Shown here: positions 15,235-24,250 of the stretch, one piece after another
Numbering within the stretch: position 1 is the stretch's first letter
Layout of the letters: the number at the start of each line of letters is the position of its first letter
Source of the DNA: UA16 sp002292325
GTDB taxonomy: Bacteria; Bacteroidota; Bacteroidia; Flavobacteriales_D; Sanyastnellaceae
DNA length: 64,000 nucleotides
Direction of reading: 5' to 3'
Assembly: GCA_943788645.1 (NCBI GenBank)
Contig: CALSRC010000012.1
Location: 1 to 64,000, forward strand
The notes under the pieces: generated by a model
What the model saw: the letters and a program-made list of their open reading frames with translations, nothing else
The model's database searches: none
What the model was told of the DNA's origin: nothing
Translations under genes and position numbers: made by a program

Positions 15235-17705
15235 GGCTCACATGCTTCGGCAAATTGACTGAGCAGCAGCAATAAATCACTTACGGTAGTCAAGTCGTCG
15301 CCATTGATGTCGCCCAAACAAACAGGAATTACACAACCGTAGTCCGACAGAAACAGCAGCACATCGGTTACGGCTACGATTCCATCGCCATCCAAATCTC
15401 CGACACAATTGCTGCAATCATACGTGCAGGACTGATCTTCGATGGTGGCCGCAGGGTCAAAGTTGCAGGCTTCCAAATCCGTACACCCCGTGCAGGTAAA
15501 AAATTCACAGCTTCCATTGTCGATGAGTGCGGTCAGATCAAAATTGCAGGCCTGAGGATTGGTGCATCCGAGGCATGAAATGAACTCGCAAGAGCCATTG
15601 TCTTCGGTCGCGCCCGGCATGTAATTGCAAGCTGATGCATCGGTGCAACCGTAGCACGAGACAAAATCACATGATCCGTCGTCAACCACTGCTGCCGGAT
15701 TATAATTGCACCCGCTTGGGTCTGTGCACCCCGGGAGATCCACATCAAAACACAAGTTCCAGATGGAAATGTCGGCTGAAAAGTTCGCCCCTTCGGATCC
15801 CGACCATCCATTGCCAATGCGGATGAACCACGTTCCAATTCCTTCTGGAGCGCCTGGGATGGTTGCCGCGCCAATGTAATTCCCGCTTTCCGTCGAATTC
15901 CAAGCAGTGGGCCAAAATCCGGTTGTGGGGCATCCAAAATCGACATCGAACCCGCCAATCTGTCGGCATTCGCCATTGGGTGCTTCGATGATCACAGTGA
16001 GGTCGCTTGCCCGCGATTCGTCGAGGCTGGTGTTTTCGAAATTCAGGTAAACCGTCACGGCGGCAACGTATCCGAATCCACTCACGGCCGTTGAAACTGT
16101 TTCACCAGGGCCCAGGGTGCCTTCGAGGGAAATCGTTGCCTCACAGTCGCACGCCCCTCCATTGGGGGAAAAGAAACAACTGCCGTCATCAATGATGGAT
16201 CCCTCTTCGAAATTGCATGCCATCGGGTCTGTGCAGCCCTCGCAGGAAGTGCCATCCCCCCCGCATTCACCGCAAACGTCTTCAGTTGTGCAAGAGCCGT
16301 CGTTGATGACTGCCTCCGGATCATAATTGCAAGCCGTGGGAAAGGTGCATCCGTAATAGGCACAACTGGTTGAAAATTCATCGCACGTGTCAAAGCATGA
16401 GCCCTGGCCATTGATGGAAGGAATCAATGCGACATTTTCGACCGTGGGATGAAATTCCAGGTTGACCGACCCCCCAGAGACGGCATGGCAATAACTCATG
16501 ATTGTGCCTACTTGGGGGGCAGGCGTATTGGAACAACCGCCCTCGGCCGTATAGCAATCGTCGATTGGTCCTCCAGGCCACCCGCACCAATGTGTGTGGT
16601 TTGATCCAAAGTTGTGGCCTAACTCGTGGGCGACTACGTTCAAGTTCCAGCTGTAATTATTCAGGTTATACGTTGTGGAAGAACTTAAGTAGGCACTGAA
16701 TCCAGCCGCATACGAATTGTTACAAATGACATTGACGTATGCAATTCCACCTGTTCCCGTATCGGGTCGACGGGTGAGCAGGTGGACCAAGTCGCGGGGC
16801 CGATCCACCAAGTCCGGGTTGTTGAGCCATTCCTGGCGGAAAGCATCGAGCATGGCTCCTGCATTGCCCACATAGGCGGCATAGGGATCGGTGACTTCCC
16901 AGACATTGATGTACGATGCAGCAAGGTAGACGAGGTCGTTTAATTCCGTTTCATAGATTTCACTGACACCAGACAGCAGGGCCAGTGCCCATTCCACAGA
17001 AGTGTTGCAATCGTTTCCAAATGTGCCGTAGGTGTAGTGGTCGATGTCCAATGCAACTTCGATGCAACTTGTCATGGACGACCTTGGTGATGGAGGGGGG
17101 GCTCCCTGACCATGGGGGGCATGCACATGTTCGCTAACCGTTTCCACTCCGCATTGAAAGGCGGGAGGGTTGACGGCGTCCGATGTCGCATACAGGACAA
17201 ACTGGCCGGTAGGTTTTTCATCGCATTCCAGGCCACCAAGTTCATATTGGATCCCCGCATGACGAACTGTCCCAACGATTTGTTCATCCAAGAAGATCAG
17301 CGTGCCATAAAATCCAGCTGTCCCAATCTTGTAGCTCATCAGTCGTGGGGTGTACCGCTCAGTGCGGAGTCCCGTTGCAGTCATGTGCCCAATTTCGAGA
17401 TCTTCCGTATACGCTTTGGTTTTGTGCAGTTCCAAAACATCGTGAGTCCCATCCGGCAGAGTCATAGGGAGCTCCCAAAAATCGGGGCGCTCTGCTCTCA
17501 AACGTTCCCAAATGCTTGCCTGTGCATTCAAAACTACACTGGAAGAAGCGCGGTGCGTCGGAATACAGCTCGGTTCGGTGTCAGAGACATTGAACAGGGC
17601 TGCCGGTGTTTGCCATGTCACACAGCCGGTGGTCTCCATGGATTGGCTCAGTAAGGATAACGGGAGGCACAACCCAAGGAGGAGAGAAAAAAAATGAAAA
17701 GGCAT
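15231..17705 (-). CDS. Secreted M12-like zinc metalloprotease with P-domain, Cys repeats and dockerin-like tail
   Basis: 824 residues. Signal peptide at 1-22 (FFSLLLGLCLPLSLLSQS). A propeptide-like region follows to ~210, then the catalytic domain with HELGHNFGSNHTHW at 360-373 (zinc His 360, 364, 370) and Met-turn GTIMSYCH, typical of reprolysin-like metzincins. Two CTD repeats precede a P-domain-like jelly roll (~520-650; SGNYIGAATIPGAPEGIGTW), then four repeats of type GCTDxxACNYxxxAxxDDGSC and a C-terminal module with two Ca-loop motifs (DLDGDGIVAVTDVLLFLSDY, DINGDDLTTVSDLL) ending QFAEACEP. It is a close paralogue of the gene at 4382-6520 and here looks intact. It heads a two-gene unit with the lipoprotein at 14737-15234. 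Confidence 0.85.
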   Translation of the reverse strand: MPFHFFSLLLGLCLPLSLLSQSMETTGCVTWQTPAALFNVSDTEPSCIPTHRASSSVVLNAQASIWERLRAERPDFWELPMTLPDGTHDVLELHKTKAYTEDLEIGHMTATGLRTERYTPRLMSYKIGTAGFYGTLIFLDEQIVGTVRHAGIQYELGGLECDEKPTGQFVLYATSDAVNPPAFQCGVETVSEHVHAPHGQGAPPPSPRSSMTSCIEVALDIDHYTYGTFGNDCNTSVEWALALLSGVSEIYETELNDLVYLAASYINVWEVTDPYAAYVGNAGAMLDAFRQEWLNNPDLVDRPRDLVHLLTRRPDTGTGGIAYVNVICNNSYAAGFSAYLSSSTTYNLNNYSWNLNVVAHELGHNFGSNHTHWCGWPGGPIDDCYTAEGGCSNTPAPQVGTIMSYCHAVSGGSVNLEFHPTVENVALIPSINGQGSCFDTCDEFSTSCAYYGCTFPTACNYDPEAVINDGSCTTEDVCGECGGDGTSCEGCTDPMACNFEEGSIIDDGSCFFSPNGGACDCEATISLEGTLGPGETVSTAVSGFGYVAAVTVYLNFENTSLDESRASDLTVIIEAPNGECRQIGGFDVDFGCPTTGFWPTAWNSTESGNYIGAATIPGAPEGIGTWFIRIGNGWSGSEGANFSADISIWNLCFDVDLPGCTDPSGCNYNPAAVVDDGSCDFVSCYGCTDASACNYMPGATEDNGSCEFISCLGCTNPQACNFDLTALIDNGSCEFFTCTGCTDLEACNFDPAATIEDQSCTYDCSNCVGDLDGDGIVAVTDVLLFLSDYGCVIPVCLGDINGDDLTTVSDLLLLLSQFAEACEP

Positions 17706-17935
17706 GAACAGCGATAATTAGAAGGTTAATCTACACAATTTTCGTTGAGCTCGGTTTTTTCCTCCTCCGAATGCAACTCTGGAAGCATGCGCGACGTATG
17801 TGGAGGCAGTATTCGTACCTCAACACCGGAAAAATGATTCAAAATCAATGGTCTAAAAGCGAAAATAATTCGACGCACAATCGATTTGTGTTGATAAATT
17901 TGCTATATTTAAGTAGGAATTGGATTATATCGGCG

Positions 17936-20900
17936 ATGAATTATTATAAAATCACAACAACATGGAAGCGGCTTTCGCTGTTTTCATTCTCCACCTTGCT
18001 GCTGTCTGCAGTGGGGCTTGCTCAGTTTACCGGGTTGGAGAGCGAGGTTTACACCACCTCAGAGTATGGTACCACCTACCGCGTTTACGCGGAGTTTGAC
18101 TCTCCTTCGGACGAGTGCATCGCGGTGTATTCCATTGGAACCGCTGAGAGCAACTCAGTCAGTTTAGAATTGGGTGTGACCACGGCATTTTACCAAAACG
18201 GTGGAGGAGCCAATCTTGGCTCAGCCATTAATGCCTTCTTCTTGAGCATGCTGCCAGATTTGGCATACGACAGTTGGTTGACCATCGGTTCAGAAACAAA
18301 CGATGATCCGACGGTAAGTGCCATTGGTATGGCATCGGCCTGGTCAGCGTTCAATAACGGCGAGGGTTTCGTTCTAAATGGAACGGTTGGTGGAAGTTGG
18401 TACGTTACTCCCGAATCCAATGCGTTGGCCATGGCGGGAGACGACGGTCAAGTATTGTTGGGTCAATTCACCGTTGAAAACGATGCGGAGGGCAATCCTG
18501 GACATGTTACATGCGATTGGAACATCCAATGGCAGGACGCGAGCGGAGCCTCGCACAACGAATTAAGCCAAGCTCACAATACAGCAGACAACCTTCCCGA
18601 TGTGATGGGATGCATGGATCCGTTGGCATGCAACTACAACAGTGCTGCCACTGCAGATGATGGTTCATGTGAGGAGTTGGATGCGTTGGGCGTGTGCGGT
18701 GGATTGTGTGATGCGGATGCGGATGTTGATGGAGTTTGCGATGATGTTGATGAATGCGTAGGCGCGTTGGATCCTTGTGGAGTATGCAATGGTCCAGGCG
18801 AAATATATGCTTGTGGGTGTACGGACATTCCCGAAGGCGATTGTGATTGCGAGGGTAACGGCCCGTTAACGGGTTATGACTGCGATGGCGTTTGTTTGGC
18901 GGATACCGATGAAGATGGTATTTGCGATGCCAATGAAATAGCGGGATGCACGGATGAATCTGCTTGTAATTTTGACAACACGGCAACGGATGATGACGGT
19001 TCATGTGCTGCGTTGGATGCTTGCGGCGTGTGCGGAGGTGATGGCATTGCCGACGGTGCATGCGATTGTGAAGGCAACGTCGTTGACGAATGCGGCGATT
19101 GCGGTGGTAGCGGAATCGCTGAAGGAACATGCGATTGCGCAGGCACCCAGCCTGCAACAGGATATGATTGCAACGGCGATTGCCTGAACGACGCGGATGA
19201 TGACGGCATTTGTGACGAATTTGAAACCGCAGGTTGCACAAATGAAGAAGCGAGCAATTTCAATGGGAGTGCTACAGACGAGGATGGATCTTGCTTGTTC
19301 TCAACAACATTGAACGTTGACATGTCGTGTGTCGAATTCACTTTTTCCACGGTTCACGTTACTGGACCGTTTTGCGACTGGTGTGGATCGGATGGGTGGA
19401 ACGACTTATCAGATCCTGATCAAGACGGGATTTATTCCGTGGTACTTGAACTCCCTGCAGGTCAGGTTGAATACAAGTACATGGTCGATAATTGGGCTAG
19501 TCAAGAGGACTTGACGGACGACATGGCCGCAGGTGCGACTTGTGCACCCATTACGGATTATAACACGTATGCCAACCGAGTTGCTGATGTTGGATCAACG
19601 ACCAATGATACATACGGTTCTTGCACCCCATGTAGCGAGCAACAGTTTTATGAGACGGTCACATTTGAAATTGACATGAACAATTCCCCTTATCCAAACG
19701 GGGATTATGACAATGTGGTTGTAAATGGCAGTTGGAATGGCTGGGGAGGCTGGGGTGTTTCGCTTTCAGACCTCGATGGCGATGGTATCTTTTCGGGTTC
19801 TGCCGATTTTTCTGAGAATACTTCATTCGAATTTGTAATTGCAGTAACTGGACCCGCAGATGGTTGGTCAGGTTGGGGACAAACGATTAATGCTCCTGTA
19901 GAATGCAGCACCGCTCCTGAATTGCCATTGGGCGAAGGAGGCGGAAACTATGGAGCCTCCGTTGGCGATGCTCCTGTCACAATTGCCTACTGTGCGGGAG
20001 AGTGCACTGCGGTTTGCACCCCGATCATTCTGGGGTGCACGAATGAATTATCGCCGAATTATGATGCGAATGCCACAGAAGACGACGGCTCTTGCATCGT
20101 ATTGGATTACCCATTCTTGCACACCGAGGTCTTTGCAGAAACTGATTTGGGAACGACGTACCGCGTTTATGCTCAATTTGAAAATGAAGGCGATGAGTGC
20201 ACGGCGATATTTGCTGTGGGAGACCAAGAAGTGGATCCAGTCAACCTCGAATTGGAGGTGACCACTTCATTTTGGCAGCATCCTGCGGGAGCAGATCTAG
20301 GGAGTGATTTGAACGCGTCGTTCTTTGCCATTGATTCGACGCTGGCTTATGATAGCTGGTTGACCATTGGATCATCGAGTACTTTGGATGCCGATGTCAG
20401 TTCTATAGGGATGGTCGGCGCATTTGAAGCGTTCAATGAGGGAGCTGGATTTACATTGAATGGGCCTGCTGGTGGAAGCTGGTACGTAATTCCCAATGCC
20501 AATCCATTGGCCACAGCAGGATCGGATTTACGTGTTCTAATGGCGCAGTTTACAGTTGCTGATGATGAAGCAGGAGATGCGGGCGACGTATCTGGACTTT
20601 GGAATATGCAATGGCGTACGGCTGGAGGCACGTCGACGGAAAGCCGTCAATTGTACTTTTCTTCAGGTGAATTTTTGCCCCCGCTCGACGGGTGCACGGA
20701 TGCTTTGGCATGCAACTACAATCCGATGGCGACAGATGACGACGGCTCTTGCCTTGCCTTGGATGCCTGCGGAGTGTGCGGTGGCGATGGCATCGCTGAA
20801 GGAGCTTGCGATTGTGAAGGCAACGGTCCCGCTGCAGGTTATGATTGCGATGGTCTCTGTTTGAATGATGCAGACAATGACGGAACCTGTGACGAATTTG

Positions 20901-23900
20901 AGGTCGCTGGATGTACGGATGAAACGGCTTGCAACTATGAAGAAGCTGCCACCGAAGAGGATGGTTCTTGCGCTGACGTGGATGAATGCGGTGTATGCGG
21001 AGGCGATGGAATTGCCCCAGGGACATGCGACTGCGACGGCACGTTACCGGATGTTGGATATACTTGCGCCGGCAATTGCATCAACGATGCAGACGAAGAC
21101 GGTACATGCGACGAATTTGAAATTAACGGATGCATGGATGCTTCGGCGTGCAACTACAATGCAGCCGCCACGGACGATGATGGTTCGTGTGATTTCCCAC
21201 TTCCCGGAGAGGATTGCGGAGGTGATTGCCTCTCAGATCACGATGGAGACGGCGTATGCAATGACGCTGAGATCGCAGGTTGTGCGTCAAGTTCGGCGTT
21301 GAACTACGACGCAACTGCAACCGATGACGATGGCTCTTGCGAATGGCCAGAAGGTTTGTTCACAGGACTGAGTTACGAGTTGGTAGGACACGACTTAATC
21401 GAAGGAACTTCGACCTACCGCGTGTTTGCGAACTTCGATGCGGATACCGCTATCCAGGTTGTAGCATGCTATGGAACGAACTCCGATGTTTGGAGCATCG
21501 GCTCAACAGAGCCTTTCCATCAGGTTTCTACCGGTGCCTTATTGGCTCACAGTATCAACCCGGCGATGTACCCTTTTGCACCGGACCTGGAGTATGATTC
21601 TTGGATTGCCTTGGGAGGAGGTCCGGGTTCTCCTGTCGATCTTCAAACCATTGGGCTTTCGAATTTCTTTACCGATTTTGAACAGTCTGGAGCAGATGTG
21701 AACGTGAACACAGCCGTTGGAGCGAGTTTATACTACATTCCAGGTGAAAACGGCAGTGCACTATCATTTGTCCAAGACGGACAAATGCTGCTGGGTCAAT
21801 TCACGACCAGCGGTGTTGTATCGGTGAAGTATAACCTACAATTCCGGGATGCGACCAGCACGACCCATTACGCTACAGATCTGAACTTGGTGTTTCCAAC
21901 CTTTGGCATTGGATGTACGGATGAAAGTGCGTGCAACTACGATCTGGAAGCGACCGACGATGACGGCACGTGCTATTACAGCACCGAGCATGTGGATTGC
22001 GACGGAAACTGCTATTCTGATATAGACGAAGACGGCATCTGTGATGGACAGGAGGTGGCGGGATGTACCGACACGACAGCCTACAATTATAACGAAGAAG
22101 CGACCGACGAAGACGGCACTTGCCTCGAGGCAGGATGTTTCGATGAGTTGGCCTGTAATTACAATCCGACGGCAGATGTCAGCGTTCCTGAGACATGCGA
22201 ATTTGCCGGTCCTTATTCAGATTGTGACGGGAATTGCAACGGAGATTATGAAGGCGACGGTGTGGATGAATGCGATGAGGTTTGGGGCTGTGCTTCAATT
22301 TCAGCGAATAACTACGATTCTGATGCCACCAACGATGACGGTTCATGTATTTGGGGCGATGATGTATTCCAAGGGATGACATACGAATTGGTCGGTGAGA
22401 ATACCGTTGAAGGTGAGTCGACCTACCGTGTTTATGCTCAGTTTGCTCCAGAAGCGACAGTGGATATGACAGCTTTGTACGGAGACGCGACGGCACCGTG
22501 GTGGACGACGACAACCGGTTCGTTCTATCAACATCCTTTTGGTGCTGATTTTGGTGGAAACATCAATCCTGGATTTTTTGCCCTGTTCCCAGAGCTTGAA
22601 TTTGATTCATGGCTAACCATTGGAGCGGCCCCTGGCGAGTACAATGCCTTGGCTCAGGAAAACATGTACATTCACCTGCCTTCATTCAATGCAGGGGAAA
22701 ATATGATCATTGATACACCTGAAGGAGCGCAAATATTCCTCAATTCAGGCGCTTCGGATACGCAAGGTGTGCCTGATTCAGAAGGGCGCTTGTTGGTGGG
22801 ACAATTCACGACGAGTGGTGTGGTGTTCTTGCGCTACAACATCCAGTTTGAAGGAGAAGGCGACGTGTTGTATCAATACCCTGACGTCGAGTTGACGTTC
22901 CCACAGATTGTGGGCGGATGTACGGATGCCGACGCCGCGAACTTTGAACCCGCCGCGAACTTTGATGATCTTGGATGTATCTATACAGGCTGCACAGATG
23001 TGACAGCTGATAACTTCAACCCTGCATCGAACTTCAACGACGGCTCATGTTTGTACACAGGTTGCATGAACACAGAGGCGGACAACTACGACGAGGGAGC
23101 CAACACAGGCGACCAAGAAGCAGAGTGTTTGTTCACGGGTTGCTATGATTCCGAGGCCGATAACTTTGACGCACAAGCCAATACAGGTGACCAAGGAGCA
23201 CTTTGTGAATACCTCGGTTGCATGGACGATGAAGCGGACAACTATGACGCAGGAGCCAATGTGGAGGATGGGTCTTGTCTTTACGCAGGATGTTATGATC
23301 CAACCGCAGACAACTATGATCCTCAGGCGAACGATGGAGATCAAGTGGCCTTGTGTGAATACTTTGGTTGTACTGATGAGACAGCAGACAACTACAATGC
23401 TGGAGCCAATGTGAATGACGGAAGCTGCTTGTACACTGGTTGCATGGATTCAGAGGCAGACAACTACGATGCGATTGCCAATACAGGCGATCAAGCGTCC
23501 ATCTGCCTATATACCGGTTGCTATGACGAACTCGCATCCAACTATGATGCGCAAGCGAACACGGGTGATCAAGGAAACCTGTGTGAGTACAACGGTTGCA
23601 CGAATCCAGATGCGGATAACTTCGACTCTGGCGCCAACGTGGATGACGGATCATGCTCAGTAGCTGGTTGCATGTATGAAGCAGCATTGAATTACAATGA
23701 GTCAGCGACGTATGATGATATGTCCTGTGCATTTGCGGACCAAGGCTGCACGGATCCAACAGCATCGAACTATGACGAAAATGCCGGCGAGGAAAATGGA
23801 TCGTGCTTGTACGCAGGTTGCACCAGCGTAGAAGCCACCAACTACAATGCCAATGCTTTTGGCGATGATGGATCATGTGAATTCTCTGGATGCATGGATT

Positions 23901-24121
23901 CGACGGCGTGCAATTACGACGCAGAGGCCACTTCGGATGATGGGTCCTGTTTGTTGGTTGGATGCATGGATGCTGATGGATTGAACTTCGATCCCGGGGC
24001 CAACTATCCCGGGGGCTGTGATTACCCTGACCCTTGTCCGGGTGACATCAACGGCGATCAATTTATTGACGTCAGTGACTTATTGACATTCTTCCAGTTT
24101 TACGGAACGGCATGTCCTTGA
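17936..24121 (+). CDS. Giant 2061-residue secreted repeat protein
   Basis: Start is the ATG at 17936 (MNYYKITTTWKRLSLFSFST...), which gives a signal peptide ending AVGLAQ; longer reading adds non-signal residues. Layout by approximate residue: YDSW domain 1 (31-220), TSP3-like Cys repeats (225-450; CGVCGGDGIADGACDCEG), two domains resembling starch-binding/CBM-like folds (456-560 and 569-690; VVNGSWNGWGGWG), YDSW domain 2 (724-910), Cys repeats (919-1135), YDSW domain 3 (1139-1320), repeats (1325-1470), YDSW domain 4 (1477-1655), ~17 Cys repeats (1661-2025), and a dockerin-like end CPGDINGDQFIDVSDLLTFF with final FYGTACP. Asp-rich loops suggest calcium binding. Likely a cell-surface or released adhesin; no enzyme motif is seen. 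Transcribed divergently from the metalloprotease. Confidence 0.8.
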   Translation: MNYYKITTTWKRLSLFSFSTLLLSAVGLAQFTGLESEVYTTSEYGTTYRVYAEFDSPSDECIAVYSIGTAESNSVSLELGVTTAFYQNGGGANLGSAINAFFLSMLPDLAYDSWLTIGSETNDDPTVSAIGMASAWSAFNNGEGFVLNGTVGGSWYVTPESNALAMAGDDGQVLLGQFTVENDAEGNPGHVTCDWNIQWQDASGASHNELSQAHNTADNLPDVMGCMDPLACNYNSAATADDGSCEELDALGVCGGLCDADADVDGVCDDVDECVGALDPCGVCNGPGEIYACGCTDIPEGDCDCEGNGPLTGYDCDGVCLADTDEDGICDANEIAGCTDESACNFDNTATDDDGSCAALDACGVCGGDGIADGACDCEGNVVDECGDCGGSGIAEGTCDCAGTQPATGYDCNGDCLNDADDDGICDEFETAGCTNEEASNFNGSATDEDGSCLFSTTLNVDMSCVEFTFSTVHVTGPFCDWCGSDGWNDLSDPDQDGIYSVVLELPAGQVEYKYMVDNWASQEDLTDDMAAGATCAPITDYNTYANRVADVGSTTNDTYGSCTPCSEQQFYETVTFEIDMNNSPYPNGDYDNVVVNGSWNGWGGWGVSLSDLDGDGIFSGSADFSENTSFEFVIAVTGPADGWSGWGQTINAPVECSTAPELPLGEGGGNYGASVGDAPVTIAYCAGECTAVCTPIILGCTNELSPNYDANATEDDGSCIVLDYPFLHTEVFAETDLGTTYRVYAQFENEGDECTAIFAVGDQEVDPVNLELEVTTSFWQHPAGADLGSDLNASFFAIDSTLAYDSWLTIGSSSTLDADVSSIGMVGAFEAFNEGAGFTLNGPAGGSWYVIPNANPLATAGSDLRVLMAQFTVADDEAGDAGDVSGLWNMQWRTAGGTSTESRQLYFSSGEFLPPLDGCTDALACNYNPMATDDDGSCLALDACGVCGGDGIAEGACDCEGNGPAAGYDCDGLCLNDADNDGTCDEFEVAGCTDETACNYEEAATEEDGSCADVDECGVCGGDGIAPGTCDCDGTLPDVGYTCAGNCINDADEDGTCDEFEINGCMDASACNYNAAATDDDGSCDFPLPGEDCGGDCLSDHDGDGVCNDAEIAGCASSSALNYDATATDDDGSCEWPEGLFTGLSYELVGHDLIEGTSTYRVFANFDADTAIQVVACYGTNSDVWSIGSTEPFHQVSTGALLAHSINPAMYPFAPDLEYDSWIALGGGPGSPVDLQTIGLSNFFTDFEQSGADVNVNTAVGASLYYIPGENGSALSFVQDGQMLLGQFTTSGVVSVKYNLQFRDATSTTHYATDLNLVFPTFGIGCTDESACNYDLEATDDDGTCYYSTEHVDCDGNCYSDIDEDGICDGQEVAGCTDTTAYNYNEEATDEDGTCLEAGCFDELACNYNPTADVSVPETCEFAGPYSDCDGNCNGDYEGDGVDECDEVWGCASISANNYDSDATNDDGSCIWGDDVFQGMTYELVGENTVEGESTYRVYAQFAPEATVDMTALYGDATAPWWTTTTGSFYQHPFGADFGGNINPGFFALFPELEFDSWLTIGAAPGEYNALAQENMYIHLPSFNAGENMIIDTPEGAQIFLNSGASDTQGVPDSEGRLLVGQFTTSGVVFLRYNIQFEGEGDVLYQYPDVELTFPQIVGGCTDADAANFEPAANFDDLGCIYTGCTDVTADNFNPASNFNDGSCLYTGCMNTEADNYDEGANTGDQEAECLFTGCYDSEADNFDAQANTGDQGALCEYLGCMDDEADNYDAGANVEDGSCLYAGCYDPTADNYDPQANDGDQVALCEYFGCTDETADNYNAGANVNDGSCLYTGCMDSEADNYDAIANTGDQASICLYTGCYDELASNYDAQANTGDQGNLCEYNGCTNPDADNFDSGANVDDGSCSVAGCMYEAALNYNESATYDDMSCAFADQGCTDPTASNYDENAGEENGSCLYAGCTSVEATNYNANAFGDDGSCEFSGCMDSTACNYDAEATSDDGSCLLVGCMDADGLNFDPGANYPGGCDYPDPCPGDINGDQFIDVSDLLTFFQFYGTACP

Positions 24122-24191
24122 TTGAATTGAAGTCGAGAAATAAATGAAACCATAGAATTGGACCAACCTTCCAATTTCACTTGAATACGTT

Positions 24192-24222
24192 AGAGCTGCC
24201 CTTCTGGGCGGCTCTTTCTTTT
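24192..24222 (+). terminator. Intrinsic terminator after the giant repeat protein
   Basis: A 10-bp stem, AGAGCTGCCC (24192-24201) with GGGCGGCTCT (24206-24215, one G-T pair), a four-base loop and a T-rich tail TTCTTTTTC. It separates the giant gene from the next one on the same strand. Confidence 0.8.
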
Positions 24223-24250
24223 TCATGGCGCTCAGCGCGTATTTTTGGGC

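Noticed and set aside
18507..19241. Long minus-strand ORFs opposite the giant gene (also 20550-21026, 23133-23876)
   Set aside because: They are shadows of the Asp/Cys-rich repeats, with His/Arg-rich composition and no signal or motif.
22978..23665. Regularly spaced repeats that could suggest CRISPR
   Set aside because: Repeats are in frame, coding and divergent, with no constant repeat or unique spacers.
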